The position numbers and the translations under genes are program-made. Below are positions 12,922 to 22,372 of a stretch of DNA of 35,187 nucleotides, piece by piece. The stretch comes from Myxococcales bacterium (GTDB lineage: Bacteria; Myxococcota_A; Polyangia; Polyangiales; Polyangiaceae): positions 1 to 35,187 of the forward strand of contig JACRDA010000106.1 in the NCBI GenBank assembly GCA_016212965.1, in the 5' to 3' direction. The notes under the pieces are model-generated. The model ran no database searches. It was not told where the DNA came from and worked only from the letters and a program-made list of their open reading frames with translations. Positions within the stretch are counted from its first letter, which is position 1, and each line of letters starts with the position of its first letter.

Positions 12922-13060
12922 CGCGGCGCCCCGCGGGTCGTGGCGGGTGCCGATGTCTCCGGGCCCGTTCGACGGACGCTGGAAATGCGGCCGCGATCCT
13001 GCCATGGTGCGCGCCGCAGGCGGGCTCGGCACGGCGCCACCCGCCATGAGAGGAAGATCC

Positions 13061-13942
13061 ATGCGACGCACCCTGACCCTGACCATGGCCATCGCGCTCT
13101 TCGGCCTCCACTGCGACAGCTCCGCGCCGGAGCCCACCAAGGACACGGGGCAGAAGCCGCGCTCGAGTGCCAGCTCGCGCACCATCGCACCGAAGCCCTC
13201 GGCCACGGCGGCGGCGCCGAAGACACCCGTCGATCCGGCCCTGCTCGCTCCGGAGAAGGCCACGCTGACGGCGCCCGACAAGTGGAAGGCACGCTTCACG
13301 ACCACCAAGGGCGACTTCGTCATCGAGGTCACGCGCGACTGGGCTCCCAACGGCGCCGACCGCTTCTTCAACCTCGTCAAGCTCGGCTACTTCGCCGACG
13401 TCGCGCTCTTTCGCGCCGTCAAGAAGCCGGAATCGCCGAAGGACTTCATGGTGCAGTTCGGCATCCACGGCGTGCCCGAGGTCGCGACCAAGTGGCTCAA
13501 CGCCAACATCCAGGACGACCCCGTCAAGCAGTCGAACACCGAGGGCTTCGTCACCTACGCGCAGACCAACTCGCCGAACTCGCGCTCGGTGCAGATCTTC
13601 ATCAACTACGCCGACAACTCCTTCCTCGACTCCAAGCGCTTCGCCCCGTTCGGCAAGGTCGTCGAGGGCATGGACGTCGTGCGCAAGTTCTACAGCGGCT
13701 ACGGCGAGAAGACGACCAGCCGGCAGGGCGACATCGCGAGCAAGGGCAACGAGTACCTGCGGGGCGCCTACCCGGAGCTCGACTACATCAAGAGCGCGGT
13801 GGTCGTCGGCGACTCCGAGGCGCCGGCGGGTTCCGCCTCGGCGTCGGCCTCCGCGGCCCCCTCCGCCTCGGCGAGCGCCGCGACCTCGGGCGCAGCCTCC
13901 ACCTCGGCAGCACCGGCCGCGAGCGCCGCGCCGAAGAAGTGA
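13061..13942 (+). CDS. Cyclophilin-type peptidyl-prolyl isomerase, exported
   Basis: The product is 293 aa. ATG 13061 follows a purine-rich AGAGGAAG ribosome site. The N-terminus is a signal peptide with Cys18 after GLH, an imperfect lipobox, so lipid attachment is likely but not certain. A Ser/Ala/Pro/Lys linker (19-75) leads to the cyclophilin domain (about 80-225). Catalytic Arg118 is in ALFRAV, with DFMVQFG matching the Phe-Met-x-Gln core, a QIFINYAD strand, and FGKVVEGMDVV near the end. The residue at the usual Trp121 (human CypA) position is Phe, as in many bacterial members. It should catalyse cis-trans proline isomerisation of envelope proteins; the neighbouring bamA fits an outer-membrane folding role (inference). 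The last 40 residues are a low-complexity Ala/Ser tail ending in Lys-Lys. Confidence 0.9.
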   Translation: MRRTLTLTMAIALFGLHCDSSAPEPTKDTGQKPRSSASSRTIAPKPSATAAAPKTPVDPALLAPEKATLTAPDKWKARFTTTKGDFVIEVTRDWAPNGADRFFNLVKLGYFADVALFRAVKKPESPKDFMVQFGIHGVPEVATKWLNANIQDDPVKQSNTEGFVTYAQTNSPNSRSVQIFINYADNSFLDSKRFAPFGKVVEGMDVVRKFYSGYGEKTTSRQGDIASKGNEYLRGAYPELDYIKSAVVVGDSEAPAGSASASASAAPSASASAATSGAASTSAAPAASAAPKK

Positions 13943-13996
13943 TCGCGTAGCGGTAGTCGCGCGTCGATCCGTCCGGCCCGAAAGCGGAACGAGCAG

Positions 13997-14092
13997 AACC
14001 ACGGAGGCACCGAGACACGGAGCGTGACACGGAGGAGCCTCTGAACCCTGCCGGCTCCGTGCAGCTCTCCGTGTCTCCGCGTCTCCGTGGTT
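13997..14092. repeat. 26-bp inverted-repeat element in the ppiase/bamA convergent gap
   Basis: Left arm 13997-14022 (AACCACGGAGGCACCGAGAC...) and right arm 14067-14092 are inverted repeats matching at 23 of 26 positions. Both arms contain the word GACACGGAG (as its complement on the right); a further copy lies inside at 14026-14034, facing an inner CTCCGTG. The 96-bp element could fold as one long hairpin, so it may act as a two-way terminator. It looks like a dispersed ACGGAG-rich intergenic repeat; dispersal cannot be shown from one copy. Confidence 0.65.
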
Positions 14093-14141
14093 GTCTCCCT
14101 CTGGGGAGGGGGCCGACTCCCGAGCGCCGTGGGCCGACCGC

Positions 14142-16721
14142 TCAGAAGAAGTTGCCGATCGTGAACTCGAACACGCTCGTCTCTTCGTAGGGCAGGGGCT
14201 TCAGCGGGAAGCCCCACTCGAAGCGCAGCGGGCCGAGCGGGGAAATCCAGCGCAGGCCGAAGCCCACGCTCGTGCGCACGTTGAAAATGTCGGCGGCCTT
14301 GAAGCACGGGTTCGTGACGTCGTGCAGGCTCGCCGAGGCGGCGTCGCAGTACACGCCCTCGAGGTTCCAGGCGTTGCCGAGGTCGGTGAACACGACCCCG
14401 CGCAGGCCGACGGGCTGCACGATGGGGAACTCGAGCTCGAGGTTCTGGAAGTACTGCATGTTGCCGCCGACGTTCGCGCCGTTGGCGTAGAAGGGCGCGT
14501 TCTCGTCGAGGCTCCGCTTCAGCGGCAGGCGCGGACCCACGGTGCGCAGGCGGTAGCCGCGCAGATCGAAGATGCCGCCGAGGAAGAAGCGCGCGAAGAG
14601 CGGCACGCCGTCGGTGCCGGGGCTCGTCACGAGGCCCGCCTCGGCGTTGAACTTGAGCACCACGTCGGTGGTGACCGGGTAGTAGAAGCGCGCGAGCAGG
14701 CGGTTCTTGATGTACTCGTTGTCGCTGCCGAACTGGCGCAGCGCGATCTCGCTCGAGGCCTGCAAGTACACGCCCTCGCTCGGGAAGATGCGGTCGTTGC
14801 GCGTGTCGTAGGTGAGGCTCGGCCGGAAGCTCGACGTGAGGCCGTCGTTGAACAGGTTCGCGAGCGGCAGGCGCTGGAACACGCTCACGGCCGCGGCCGT
14901 CCCGAACAGCGTGGTCGTCGTGCGGGTGTCGATCGCGTCGTCCTTGAGGGTGTAGCCGAGCGAGGCGAAGAGCTTGTTGTCGATGAGCGGGTAGCCGAAG
15001 GTGAGCGACCCGCCGCGCGACTCCACCGAGAACTGGCTGTAGGAGCGCACCTGGTCGAAGGCCTCGACGTTCGCCGAGAACGGGCTGTCGAACAGGTACG
15101 GCTCGTAGAGGTGGATCTCGATGAGCTGCTTCAGCCCCGAGACCTGCGCCTGCAGGGACAGGGCTTGGCCGTTGCCGAACAGGTTCTGCTGCTGCACCTG
15201 CGCCGTCGCGATGAAGCTCTCGATGCTGGAGAAGCCGGCGCCGATCTGGAACGTGCCGGTCGGCTTCTCGATGACGTCGACCATGACGTTGATGTGGTCC
15301 GGGTCGTCGCCCTGGGCGGTCTGCAGATCGACGCGCTGGAAATAGCCGAGCTGCGCGATGCGCAGGCGCGACGCTGCCAGCCTCGTCTCGCTGAAGAGCG
15401 CGCCCTCCTTGATCTCCATCTCGCGCCGGATGACGCGGTCGCGCGTCTTCGTGTTGCCCTTGATCTCGATGCGCCCGAAGCGCACCGGCCCGCGGCGCTG
15501 CACGCGCACGATGATGTCGACGCGCTGCTGCTCGGGGTAGACCTGGCTCTGCGGGCGGGCCTCGACGTGCGCGAAGCCGGCGTCGCGGTACATCGTCTGG
15601 ATGCCCGCGATGTCCTTGGCGAGCTCGGCGGCGTTGTACCACTCGCCCGGGCGCGCCCGGACCATGTCGCGGACGGTGCGGTGCCCGCCGAGAGGCTCGA
15701 CCTCGCGCCCGTCGCTGTCGGTCTCGATGACGCTCAGCCGCCGGATCTTGAAGCGCGGTCCCTCGTCCACCGTGATGACGATGTCGATGCCGGTGCGGTC
15801 CGGCGTGAGCAGCACGCGCGGTGCCGAGATCTGCACGCCGAGGTAGCCGCGGTCGTAGTAGAGCGACGTCAGCACGAGCACGTCGCGCTCGAAGGCGTCC
15901 TGCCGGAACGGCCCGCCGCGCCCGAAGTCGAAGAAGCCGCCCTTGCCGGTCAGCATCGAGGCGCGCAGATCGTCGTCCGAGACGTCGTGGTTGCCGATGA
16001 AGGTGATGTGCCGGACGGTGACCTTCTCGTACTCCCGGATCGTCACGCGCACCGAGACCTGGTTGTCCTTCTGCGGGACGACCTCGTAGCGCGCCTCGGC
16101 GAGGAAGAAGCCGTCCTCGGCGTACTTGTCGCGGATCTTCTGAACCGCGCGGCGCAAGGCCGCGTGGTTGATGATGCTGCCGAGCTTGACCTCGGCGTGG
16201 ACGATGCCGTTGAGGTCGTCCTCGTCGAGCTTGTGATTGCCGGAGTAGGTGATCTCCTTGATGCTCGGGCGCTCCTGGACGATGACGCGGAGCTTCACGC
16301 CCTCGTCGCGGCGCGTGAGATCGACCTCGATGCCGTCGAAGTAGCCGGAGTCCCAGAGCTCGCGCACGTCGCGGGTGACGCCCTTCGGGTTGAAGAGCTT
16401 GCCCACCTTCATCCAGCGGATCATCCCGTCGAGCTCTTCGGGGGTGACCCGCTCGTTGCCGTCGAAGCGCACCTCGAGGATGGGCTGCCCCGCGGCGAGC
16501 TCGGCATCCGTGGGGGGCAGCGCCGCGGTCGGCGGGCTCTTGGGGCGCGGGGGCTGGGGCTGGCCTGGGGGCTGAGGCTGGCCTGGGGGCTGGGGTGGGC
16601 CCGGGGGCTGGGGCTGAGCGGGCGGCTGGTCCGGCGGCCCGGGCTGGGCCCACGCCCGACCCGCGCACAGCATGGCGAACGCCGTCAGCACGAATGCGAT
16701 GAAGCGGCGGGATGAGGCCAT
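14142..16721 (-). CDS. bamA: Outer membrane protein assembly factor BamA
   Basis: The product is 859 aa from ATG 16721. This start gives a clean signal peptide ([17 protein letters not shown]..., cut after AWA at residue 25). Upstream in-frame ATG 16784 would add 21 residues, place the signal peptide internally, and lie upstream of the candidate promoter's -10. A Pro/Gln/Gly-rich linker (about 26-65) is unusual for BamA. POTRA-type domains follow (about 70-430, probably five), then a 16-strand barrel domain. DLRGYR (719-724) is the conserved RGF/Y motif of the Omp85 family, and the protein ends in Phe-Phe, the usual barrel C-terminal signal. It inserts beta-barrel proteins into the outer membrane, so the organism is diderm. 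The gene is divergent from parC and convergent with the prolyl isomerase gene. Confidence 0.95.
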   Translation of the reverse strand: MASSRRFIAFVLTAFAMLCAGRAWAQPGPPDQPPAQPQPPGPPQPPGQPQPPGQPQPPRPKSPPTAALPPTDAELAAGQPILEVRFDGNERVTPEELDGMIRWMKVGKLFNPKGVTRDVRELWDSGYFDGIEVDLTRRDEGVKLRVIVQERPSIKEITYSGNHKLDEDDLNGIVHAEVKLGSIINHAALRRAVQKIRDKYAEDGFFLAEARYEVVPQKDNQVSVRVTIREYEKVTVRHITFIGNHDVSDDDLRASMLTGKGGFFDFGRGGPFRQDAFERDVLVLTSLYYDRGYLGVQISAPRVLLTPDRTGIDIVITVDEGPRFKIRRLSVIETDSDGREVEPLGGHRTVRDMVRARPGEWYNAAELAKDIAGIQTMYRDAGFAHVEARPQSQVYPEQQRVDIIVRVQRRGPVRFGRIEIKGNTKTRDRVIRREMEIKEGALFSETRLAASRLRIAQLGYFQRVDLQTAQGDDPDHINVMVDVIEKPTGTFQIGAGFSSIESFIATAQVQQQNLFGNGQALSLQAQVSGLKQLIEIHLYEPYLFDSPFSANVEAFDQVRSYSQFSVESRGGSLTFGYPLIDNKLFASLGYTLKDDAIDTRTTTTLFGTAAAVSVFQRLPLANLFNDGLTSSFRPSLTYDTRNDRIFPSEGVYLQASSEIALRQFGSDNEYIKNRLLARFYYPVTTDVVLKFNAEAGLVTSPGTDGVPLFARFFLGGIFDLRGYRLRTVGPRLPLKRSLDENAPFYANGANVGGNMQYFQNLELEFPIVQPVGLRGVVFTDLGNAWNLEGVYCDAASASLHDVTNPCFKAADIFNVRTSVGFGLRWISPLGPLRFEWGFPLKPLPYEETSVFEFTIGNFF
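16554..16643 (-). repeat. 18-bp tandem repeat coding the Pro-rich BamA linker
   Basis: Four to five head-to-tail 18-bp units start at 16554, 16572, 16590, 16608 and 16626 (the last is degenerate). Units 1 and 2 differ at one base. Each codes six residues of the PGQPQP type. The length multiple of three keeps the bamA frame whatever the copy number. Confidence 0.75.
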
Positions 16722-16772
16722 CGGGGGGGCGCGCTCGACCGGAGGACCCGGCTCGACGAGAGCTCGGCGGGA

Positions 16773-16801
16773 GCCGTAGCCCATGCCGCACCGGGTCTCA
16801 A
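16773..16801 (-). promoter_or_regulatory. Weak bamA promoter candidate
   Basis: On the minus strand, TTGAGA (16801-16796) precedes TACGGC (16778-16773) with a 17-base spacer. The start codon is about 50 bases further on. The -10 match is poor. Confidence 0.2.
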
Positions 16802-16935
16802 GGCCCTACGCGAAGGGCGGAGCACGCGGCCGCCGAGCGGGTGTGCCGGACCGGAGCCGCTCCCCTTCGGGGCCCAGGCGCGCCGGACGCAGCTCGCGCG
16901 CCCGGCCGGCGACTTGCCCGTGCGGTGGTCCACGG

Positions 16936-16965
16936 TTGACGGCGCGCCGCGCTCTCCGCTATTGG
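16936..16965 (+). promoter_or_regulatory. parC-parE promoter candidate
   Basis: TTGACG (16936-16941) is followed after 18 bases by TATTGG (16960-16965). The parC GTG start lies 44 bases downstream of the -10. The same TTGAC-N18-TATTGG arrangement occurs before the cupredoxin gene (29495-29524), which strengthens both. Confidence 0.5.
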
Positions 16966-17009
16966 CTCAAGCGCACCGTACTGAACGTCGGTGTAGGACC
17001 GGAAGCGCC

Positions 17010-19490
17010 GTGGCGAAGATCCCCCAGCTCGACCTGCCGCTCACCGGGGCGGTCATCCCTCGGCCCCCGAACGTTCCCGGCGGCGGCGCCGCCGGCAGCC
17101 CGCCCGTCGGGCCGCCTCCACCACCCCCGCCCGGCGGGCGCCGCCGCGGCGGCGACTCGATCTTGCCCCCGCCGATCCCCGACACCTCGCTCGCGGGCGA
17201 GGCCGAGCGGCGCTACCTCAACTACGCGCTCAGCGTCATCACGTCGCGCGCCCTGCCGGACGTGCGCGACGGCCTGAAGCCGGTGCAGCGTCGCATCCTC
17301 TACGCGATGCACCACGACATGCGCCTCGGCCCGGACGCCAAGCACCGCAAGAGCGCGGCGGTGGTCGGCGAGGTCATGGGCAAGTACCACCCGCACGGCG
17401 ACGTCGCGATCTACGAGGCCATGGCGCGCATGGCGCAGTCGTTCTCGCTGCGCGCGACCCTGGTCGACGGTCACGGCAACTTCGGCTCGCCCGACGGCGA
17501 TTCGCCGGCGGCCATGCGCTACACCGAGGCGAAGCTGCGGCCGCTCGCGCAGGAGCTCCTCGACGAGATCGACATGGATACCGTCGAGTTCCGGCCGAAC
17601 TACGACAACACGCTGCGCGAGCCTGTCGTGGTGCCCGCGCGCTTCCCGAACCTGCTCGTCAACGGCAGCTACGGCATCGCCGTCGGCATGGCGACGAGCA
17701 TTCCGCCCCACAACCTCGGCGAGGTCATCGACGCCTGCGTGTACCTCATCGACGAGCCGACGCCGCGCGCGCAGGACTTGCTCAAGTTCGTCAAGGGCCC
17801 GGATTTCCCGACCGGCGGCCAGCTGCAGGTCACGAAGCGTGAGCTCGCCGAGGTCTACGAGACGGGCCACGGCTCGCTCAAGCTGCGTGGCGAGTGGAAG
17901 CTCGAGCCCGGCAGCGGGCGCGGCGACCCCGACGCCATCGTCATCACGAGCGTTCCGTTTGCGGTCGAGCGCAAGGGCATCGTCGAGAAGATCGCCGAGA
18001 TCATCCTGCAGAAGAAGCTCCCGGCGCTGTCGGACGTGCGCGACGAGTCGACCGAGGAGGTGCGCGTGGTGCTCGAGTGCAAGCGCGGCAGCGACGCGCA
18101 GCTCGTGATGGCCTACCTCTTCAAGCACACGGGGCTCGCCGCGAACGTGCAGGTGAACCTCACCTGCCTCGTGCCGGTGGAGGGCGCGGCCGTGGCGGCG
18201 CCGCAGCGGCTCGGCCTCATGCCGATGCTGCGCGAGTTCCTCGACTTCCGCTTCGCGACGGTCACGCGGCGGCTCGAGCACGAGCTCGGCGAGCTCGAGC
18301 GGCGCATCCACATCCTCGAGGGCTTCGAGCTCGTGTTCGACGTGCTCGACCAAGTCATCGCCATCATCCGCAAGAGCGACGGCAAGGCGGACGCGGCCGA
18401 GAAGCTCGTGGGGCGCTTCGGGCTCTCGGCGGCGCAGGCCGACGCCATCCTCGAGCTCCGGCTCTACCGCCTGGCGCGCCTCGAGATTCTCGCCATCCAG
18501 CGCGAGCTCGCCGAGCGGCGCCTGGTGCAGAAGCGTCTGCAGGGCCTGCTGAAGAGCGACGCGAAGCGCTGGGAGCTCGTGCGCGGCGAGCTGCTCGACA
18601 TCAAGAAGCGCTACGGCGACAAGCGTCGCACGCGCGTCGTGGCCGATGCGGGCGAGCCCGAGTTCGCCGCGGAGGACTTCATCGTCGACGAGGACGCGCG
18701 CGTCATCCTGTGCGCGAGCGGCTGGGTGAAGCGCGGTCGCGACATCGACGTCGCCGCGACGCGCCTGCGTGAGGGCGACAGCGTGCTCGCCGCCGTGGCG
18801 GGCTCGACGCGCGCCATCGTGGCGTTCCTCTCGAGCCACGGCGTCTGCTACAGCTGCCGCATCCACGATCTCCCCGCCACGACGGGCTACGGCGAGCCCA
18901 TCCAGAGCCTGTTCAAGCTCGGCGACGGCGAGCGCATCGTCGCCGCTCTGTCCTGCGACGCGCGCGTCCGCGAGGTGCCGCCGCCGAACGAGGGTGCGAG
19001 CGAGCCCGAGCCGCCCTTCGGGGTCGCCGTCACGCGCCGCGGCCTCGGCATGCGCTTCTCGCTCCGCCCCTTCGGCGAGCCTTCCACGCGCGCCGGTCGC
19101 AAGTTCTGCCGCCTCAACGAGGGCGACGAGGTGATCGCCTGCTTCGCGCTCGACCGCCGCGGCGAGCACGTGATGTGCGCGGCCAGCGACGGTCACGCCA
19201 TCGCCGTCGAGTGCGAAGAGCTGCCGATCCTCGCCGGGCCCGGCAAGGGGGTCATGGTGCTCAAGCTCGACGACGACGCGGAGCTGCTCGGCGCCGCGCT
19301 CGGGGCGCGCGACCTCGACGCCATCGAGGTCGAGACGGGCAAGGGCAGCGCGCGCTCGCTCACGCTGCGCAGCCTCGTCGGGACGCGCGGCGGCCGCGGC
19401 CACGCGATCGTCAAGCGTGGCGGCTTCTCGCGCTTCGTGACGCCGCCGGTGGAGACCCCGGTGCTCGAGGCGCGCACCACGGACAAGTGA
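17010..19490 (+). CDS. parC: DNA topoisomerase IV subunit A
   Basis: The product is 826 aa from GTG 17010 ([10 protein letters not shown]); a weak GGAAG lies just upstream. The first 60 residues are an unusual Pro/Gly-rich extension ([12 protein letters not shown]). The breakage-reunion core follows with [20 protein letters not shown] and catalytic Tyr171 in AAMRYTE. The C-terminal region lacks the QRRGGKG GyrA box, which with the separate gyrA at 3861 points to topoisomerase IV, the enzyme that unlinks daughter chromosomes. In the quinolone-contact segment [10 protein letters not shown], Val132 replaces the usual Ser (E. coli ParC Ser80), and Glu136 (Glu84 equivalent) is kept. parE follows after 54 bp in the same direction, so the two should form an operon. 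Confidence 0.95.
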   Translation: MAKIPQLDLPLTGAVIPRPPNVPGGGAAGSPPVGPPPPPPPGGRRRGGDSILPPPIPDTSLAGEAERRYLNYALSVITSRALPDVRDGLKPVQRRILYAMHHDMRLGPDAKHRKSAAVVGEVMGKYHPHGDVAIYEAMARMAQSFSLRATLVDGHGNFGSPDGDSPAAMRYTEAKLRPLAQELLDEIDMDTVEFRPNYDNTLREPVVVPARFPNLLVNGSYGIAVGMATSIPPHNLGEVIDACVYLIDEPTPRAQDLLKFVKGPDFPTGGQLQVTKRELAEVYETGHGSLKLRGEWKLEPGSGRGDPDAIVITSVPFAVERKGIVEKIAEIILQKKLPALSDVRDESTEEVRVVLECKRGSDAQLVMAYLFKHTGLAANVQVNLTCLVPVEGAAVAAPQRLGLMPMLREFLDFRFATVTRRLEHELGELERRIHILEGFELVFDVLDQVIAIIRKSDGKADAAEKLVGRFGLSAAQADAILELRLYRLARLEILAIQRELAERRLVQKRLQGLLKSDAKRWELVRGELLDIKKRYGDKRRTRVVADAGEPEFAAEDFIVDEDARVILCASGWVKRGRDIDVAATRLREGDSVLAAVAGSTRAIVAFLSSHGVCYSCRIHDLPATTGYGEPIQSLFKLGDGERIVAALSCDARVREVPPPNEGASEPEPPFGVAVTRRGLGMRFSLRPFGEPSTRAGRKFCRLNEGDEVIACFALDRRGEHVMCAASDGHAIAVECEELPILAGPGKGVMVLKLDDDAELLGAALGARDLDAIEVETGKGSARSLTLRSLVGTRGGRGHAIVKRGGFSRFVTPPVETPVLEARTTDK

Positions 19491-19544
19491 CACGAGGCGC
19501 GCCGCCGCGAGCGATGCGGCGACCAGACCCCGGAAGACGCGACG

Positions 19545-21458
19545 ATGACCGAGACCTACACCGCAGCCAGCATCGAGGTCCTCGAGGGCCTCGAGCCCGT
19601 GCGTCGCCGGCCGGCCATGTACATCGGCGGCACCGACGCGCGCGGCTACCACCACCTGCTCTGGGAGATCGTCGACAACTCGGTCGACGAGGCCATCAAC
19701 GGCTACGCGAAGAAGATCCACGTGACGTTGAGCGCCGATGGCAAGGGCGCGTCGGTGTCCGACGACGGTCGCGGCATCCCGGTCGACATGCACCCGCGCC
19801 ACAAGCGGCCCGCCCTCGAGCTCATCTTCTGCACCCTGCACGCGGGCGGGAAGTTCGCGCCCACGAGCTACAAGGTGTCCGGCGGTCTGCACGGCGTGGG
19901 CGCCAGCGTCGTCAACGCCCTCTCCGCCGAGCTCGAGGTGCACGTGCACCGCGACGGCGAGGAGTTCGTGCAGCTCTACGCGCGGGGCGCGCCACAGGGC
20001 AAGCTCAAGAAGGCGGGGCCCACGCGCCGGCGCGGCACCGTCGTGTCGTTCCGCCCGGACGAGCAGATCTTCGGGCCGAAGGCGACCTTCGACCCCGAGC
20101 TCGTGCGCGAGCGGCTCGAGGCGCGCGCGTACCTGCACCGCGGTCTCACCATCGTCTTCGAGGACCAGAAGACGGGCGAGAATCAGACCTTCCTGCACCC
20201 GGGCGGCATCGCGGACTTCTTGCCGCGCCTCGTCGCCGAGCGCGGCAAGGCGCCGGTGCATCCCGCCGTGTTCTTCCTAGCCAAGGAGGGCGAGGTGCGT
20301 CTCGAGGTCGCCCTGCAGTGGACCGAGGCGCCCGAGGGCTACGTCCGGTCGTACGTCAACGGCATTCCAACCCACTCCGGCGGGTCGCACGAGGCCGGTC
20401 TCAACGCGGCGGCGGTCAAGGCCGTACGCGGCTTCATGGAGGCGAAGAAGATCCAGCCCAAGGGCGTCTCGCTCACGAGCGAGGACATCCGGGAGGGCAT
20501 GGTGGGTCTTCTGTCGGTGTACGTGCAGGAGCCCCAGTTCCAGGGGCAGACCAAGGATCGGCTCAACAACCCCGAGGTCGCGCCGGCGGTCGAGGGCATC
20601 GTACGGGCGGCGTTCGAGCAGTGGCTGCTCGAGAACGGCTCGGCGGGCGACGCCATCGTCGGGCGCAGCATCACGTCGGCGCGCGTGCGCGTGGCGCGGC
20701 GCGAGGCGGCCCAGTCGGTGCTGCGCAAGGGCAGCGCCTCCCACCGGCTCAACCTGCCGGGCAAGCTCGCCGACTGCTCGTCGCAGAATCCCGAGGAGTG
20801 CGAGCTCTTCATCGTCGAGGGCGACAGCGCCGGGGGCAGCGCCAAGCAGGGCCGCGACCGGCGCACGCAGGCGATTCTGCCGCTGCGCGGCAAGGTGCTG
20901 AACGCCGAGCAGGCCACGACGCAGAAGCTCATGGGCAACAAGGAGCTGCTCGATCTCGTGAGCGCGCTCGGTTGTGGTCTCGGCGAGGGCTACGAGCCGA
21001 ACAAGCTGCGCTACGGCCGCGTCTTTCTCCTGATGGATGCCGACAGCGACGGTCAGCACATCGCGACCCTGCTGCTCACCTTCTTCTACCGCCACCTGCC
21101 GGGCCTCTTGCGCGGCGGTCACGTGTACCTGGCCCAGCCGCCGCTCTACCGCATCGACGCGGGCAAGGAGACCCACTGGGCGCTCGACGATCGCGAGCGC
21201 GACGAGACCCTCGCGGCCCTGCCGAAGAACGTGAAGAGCTCGGTGAGTCGCTTCAAGGGCCTCGGGGAGATGGAGGCCGACGAGCTCTTCGCGACGACGC
21301 TCGACCCCAAGCGCCGCCGTGCGCTCCGCGTCGTCGTCGACGGCGAGGTCGAGACGGACCGCGTGCTCAATCAGCTCATGGGCAAGGACCCGCAGGCGCG
21401 CTTCCGCTTCATCATGGACCACGCGCCCAACGCGAGCGTCGAGGAGCTCGACGTCTAG
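19545..21458 (+). CDS. parE: DNA topoisomerase IV subunit B
   Basis: The product is 637 aa from ATG 19545, with a CGGAAGA ribosome site about seven bases upstream. The GHKL ATPase domain (about 1-220) shows EIVDNSVDEA (Glu41, Asn45), DDGRGIP and the GGLHGVG lid. The transducer domain follows, then the TOPRIM domain with EGDSAGGSA (from Glu425), PLRGKVLN and the metal-binding DADSD (498-502). The length, without the roughly 170-aa insert common in Gram-negative GyrB, fits ParE. Ser501 stands where most family members have Val in DADVDG; the acidic residues are intact. It supplies ATP hydrolysis and TOPRIM metal chemistry to ParC. A strong hairpin follows 12 bases after the stop. Confidence 0.95.
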   Translation: MTETYTAASIEVLEGLEPVRRRPAMYIGGTDARGYHHLLWEIVDNSVDEAINGYAKKIHVTLSADGKGASVSDDGRGIPVDMHPRHKRPALELIFCTLHAGGKFAPTSYKVSGGLHGVGASVVNALSAELEVHVHRDGEEFVQLYARGAPQGKLKKAGPTRRRGTVVSFRPDEQIFGPKATFDPELVRERLEARAYLHRGLTIVFEDQKTGENQTFLHPGGIADFLPRLVAERGKAPVHPAVFFLAKEGEVRLEVALQWTEAPEGYVRSYVNGIPTHSGGSHEAGLNAAAVKAVRGFMEAKKIQPKGVSLTSEDIREGMVGLLSVYVQEPQFQGQTKDRLNNPEVAPAVEGIVRAAFEQWLLENGSAGDAIVGRSITSARVRVARREAAQSVLRKGSASHRLNLPGKLADCSSQNPEECELFIVEGDSAGGSAKQGRDRRTQAILPLRGKVLNAEQATTQKLMGNKELLDLVSALGCGLGEGYEPNKLRYGRVFLLMDADSDGQHIATLLLTFFYRHLPGLLRGGHVYLAQPPLYRIDAGKETHWALDDRERDETLAALPKNVKSSVSRFKGLGEMEADELFATTLDPKRRRALRVVVDGEVETDRVLNQLMGKDPQARFRFIMDHAPNASVEELDV

Positions 21459-21470
21459 AAGGAGTCTGCA

Positions 21471-21498
21471 GCCCGGGCGCGAACGCGACGCGCCGGGC
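21471..21498 (+). terminator. Strong hairpin after parE
   Basis: GCCCGGGCGCG (21471-21481) pairs with CGCGCCGGGC (21489-21498), ten base pairs with one bulged G and a 7-base loop. It starts 12 bases after the parE stop. No U-tract follows. Confidence 0.55.
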
Positions 21499-21502
21499 AG
21501 TG

Positions 21503-21716
21503 GTCGGTGGTCGGTCGTCAGTACTCAGCCCCGGACGGCCCTGCGGGCCGAGCGGATGCCTCCCTCTCGGACTCCGGGGCTGACTCCTGGTTCCGAGCGG
21601 TGCCAGAAGCGCGTCCGGGCTGACGGCGCCCTCGGTGCGAAGGCGCCGGAGGCGCTGACTGCGCCCACGGAAGGGGCCAAGCCTCTGCGGCTGACCACTG
21701 AGAACCGATGACCGAC
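21503..21716. repeat. 214-bp MITE-like element with 28-bp inverted ends
   Basis: Ends 21503-21530 and 21689-21716 are inverted repeats matching at 22 of 28 positions (left end begins GTCGGTGGTCGG). Inside are a perfect 11-bp inverted repeat TCAGCCCCGGA (21525-21535) / TCCGGGGCTGA (21573-21583), a perfect CGGCCC/GGGCCG hairpin (21536-21550), and a GGCGCC pair further right. No gene is present. It fills the gap between parE and the RNA-binding protein gene, which converge here. Confidence 0.6.
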
Positions 21717-21724
21717 GCCTCGCT

Positions 21725-22114
21725 TCACCAGCGCTCGCGCCGGCCGCCCCTGCGCTCGCGGTCGCCGCCGCCCTCGCTGCGCCCGCCAGCGCCACCGCCA
21801 CCGTAGCCGCCACCGCCGTAGGCACCGCCGCGTCCGCCGCCGGACCGGCCACCGCCCCCGCCGCCGCCCCGCTCGCGCGCCGGACTCACATTGAGCGCGC
21901 GCCCGTCGAGCACCTGGCCGTTCATGCTCTCGACCGCGCGCGCGGCGTGCTCCTCGCTGCCGAACTCGACGAAGCCGAACCCCCGCGAGCGTCCCGAGAC
22001 GTGGTCGACCACCACGGTCGTGGCCGTGATGTCGCCGCAGCTCGCGAAGGCGCTCCGGAGCTGGTCCTCGGTGACGTTGTAAGACAGATTGCCGACGTAA
22101 AGACGTGCGCTCAT
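21725..22114 (-). CDS. Glycine-rich RRM RNA-binding protein
   Basis: The product is 129 aa. ATG 22114 is chosen because GGTGGAG lies five bases upstream; an in-frame TTG at 22126 is less likely. One RNA-recognition motif covers residues 1-80, with RNP2 LYVGNL (4-9), RNP1 RGFGFVEF (about 44-51) and the ending DGRALNVSPA. The last 45 residues are Arg/Gly-rich (RGG and GGYGG repeats) ending RRERW. This is the bacterial Rbp-type layout known from cyanobacteria and many other bacteria, often cold-induced; it binds RNA in the cytoplasm. The Gly-rich tail is probably disordered. The spacer upstream is long (258 bp to the next gene on the same strand), which leaves room for its own promoter and a structured leader. 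Confidence 0.93.
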   Translation of the reverse strand: MSARLYVGNLSYNVTEDQLRSAFASCGDITATTVVVDHVSGRSRGFGFVEFGSEEHAARAVESMNGQVLDGRALNVSPARERGGGGGGGRSGGGRGGAYGGGGYGGGGAGGRSEGGGDRERRGGRRERW

Positions 22115-22372
22115 GCTCCACCCCAACCTGCGCGCCAGAGGGTCGCCCTCGAACGAACGCTCGGCGCCATGCGCTGATCAGACCAAACGGGTCCGCGCTA
22201 CCCCATGCAGCGCGGCCGACACGCGACAGCACGCGAACCCAGCGGATCGAGAACTGACGGGGCTCCCCACCGATATCACGCCGAGGCGCGAGCACAAGCC
22301 CGAACGGGCGTCCCCTTCGGCGCCGGCGGAGCCGTGTTTCGGCCGAAAATCGGCCACTGGCCGGTGGGACGG
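22115..22372 (-). other. Upstream region of the RNA-binding gene
   Basis: No gene is seen. On the minus strand a TGATATCGG extended -10-like site (around 22278-22270) follows TTGTGC by 16 bases, which would give a leader of about 150 bases. A short GCCCG/CGGGC hairpin lies upstream of that. A terminator-like hairpin for the sigma-54 activator gene is at 22341-22355. Rbp genes in other bacteria often have regulated 5' leaders; that use here is inference. Confidence 0.3.
22341..22355 (-). terminator. Hairpin after the FHA sigma-54 activator gene
   Basis: GGCCGA (22341-22346) and TCGGCC (22350-22355) form a perfect 6-bp stem with a 3-base loop, 17 bases after the TAG stop (22375-22373) of the minus-strand gene. 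Confidence 0.45.

Noticed and set aside
14091..16715. Open frame of 874 codons on the plus strand across bamA
   Set aside because: Exactly antisense to bamA, with shadow-type composition; the bamA domains and signal peptide are unambiguous.
16959..20261. Open frame of 1100 codons on the minus strand across parC and parE
   Set aside because: It lies antisense to two certain topoisomerase genes. Its His/Glu/Arg/Leu-rich composition is what the complement of GC-rich coding frames gives. No domain is visible.
16936..21458. Calling the 17010/19545 pair a second gyrase
   Set aside because: The A subunit lacks the GyrA box QRRGGKG and the B subunit is only 637 aa; a true gyrA lies at 3861.
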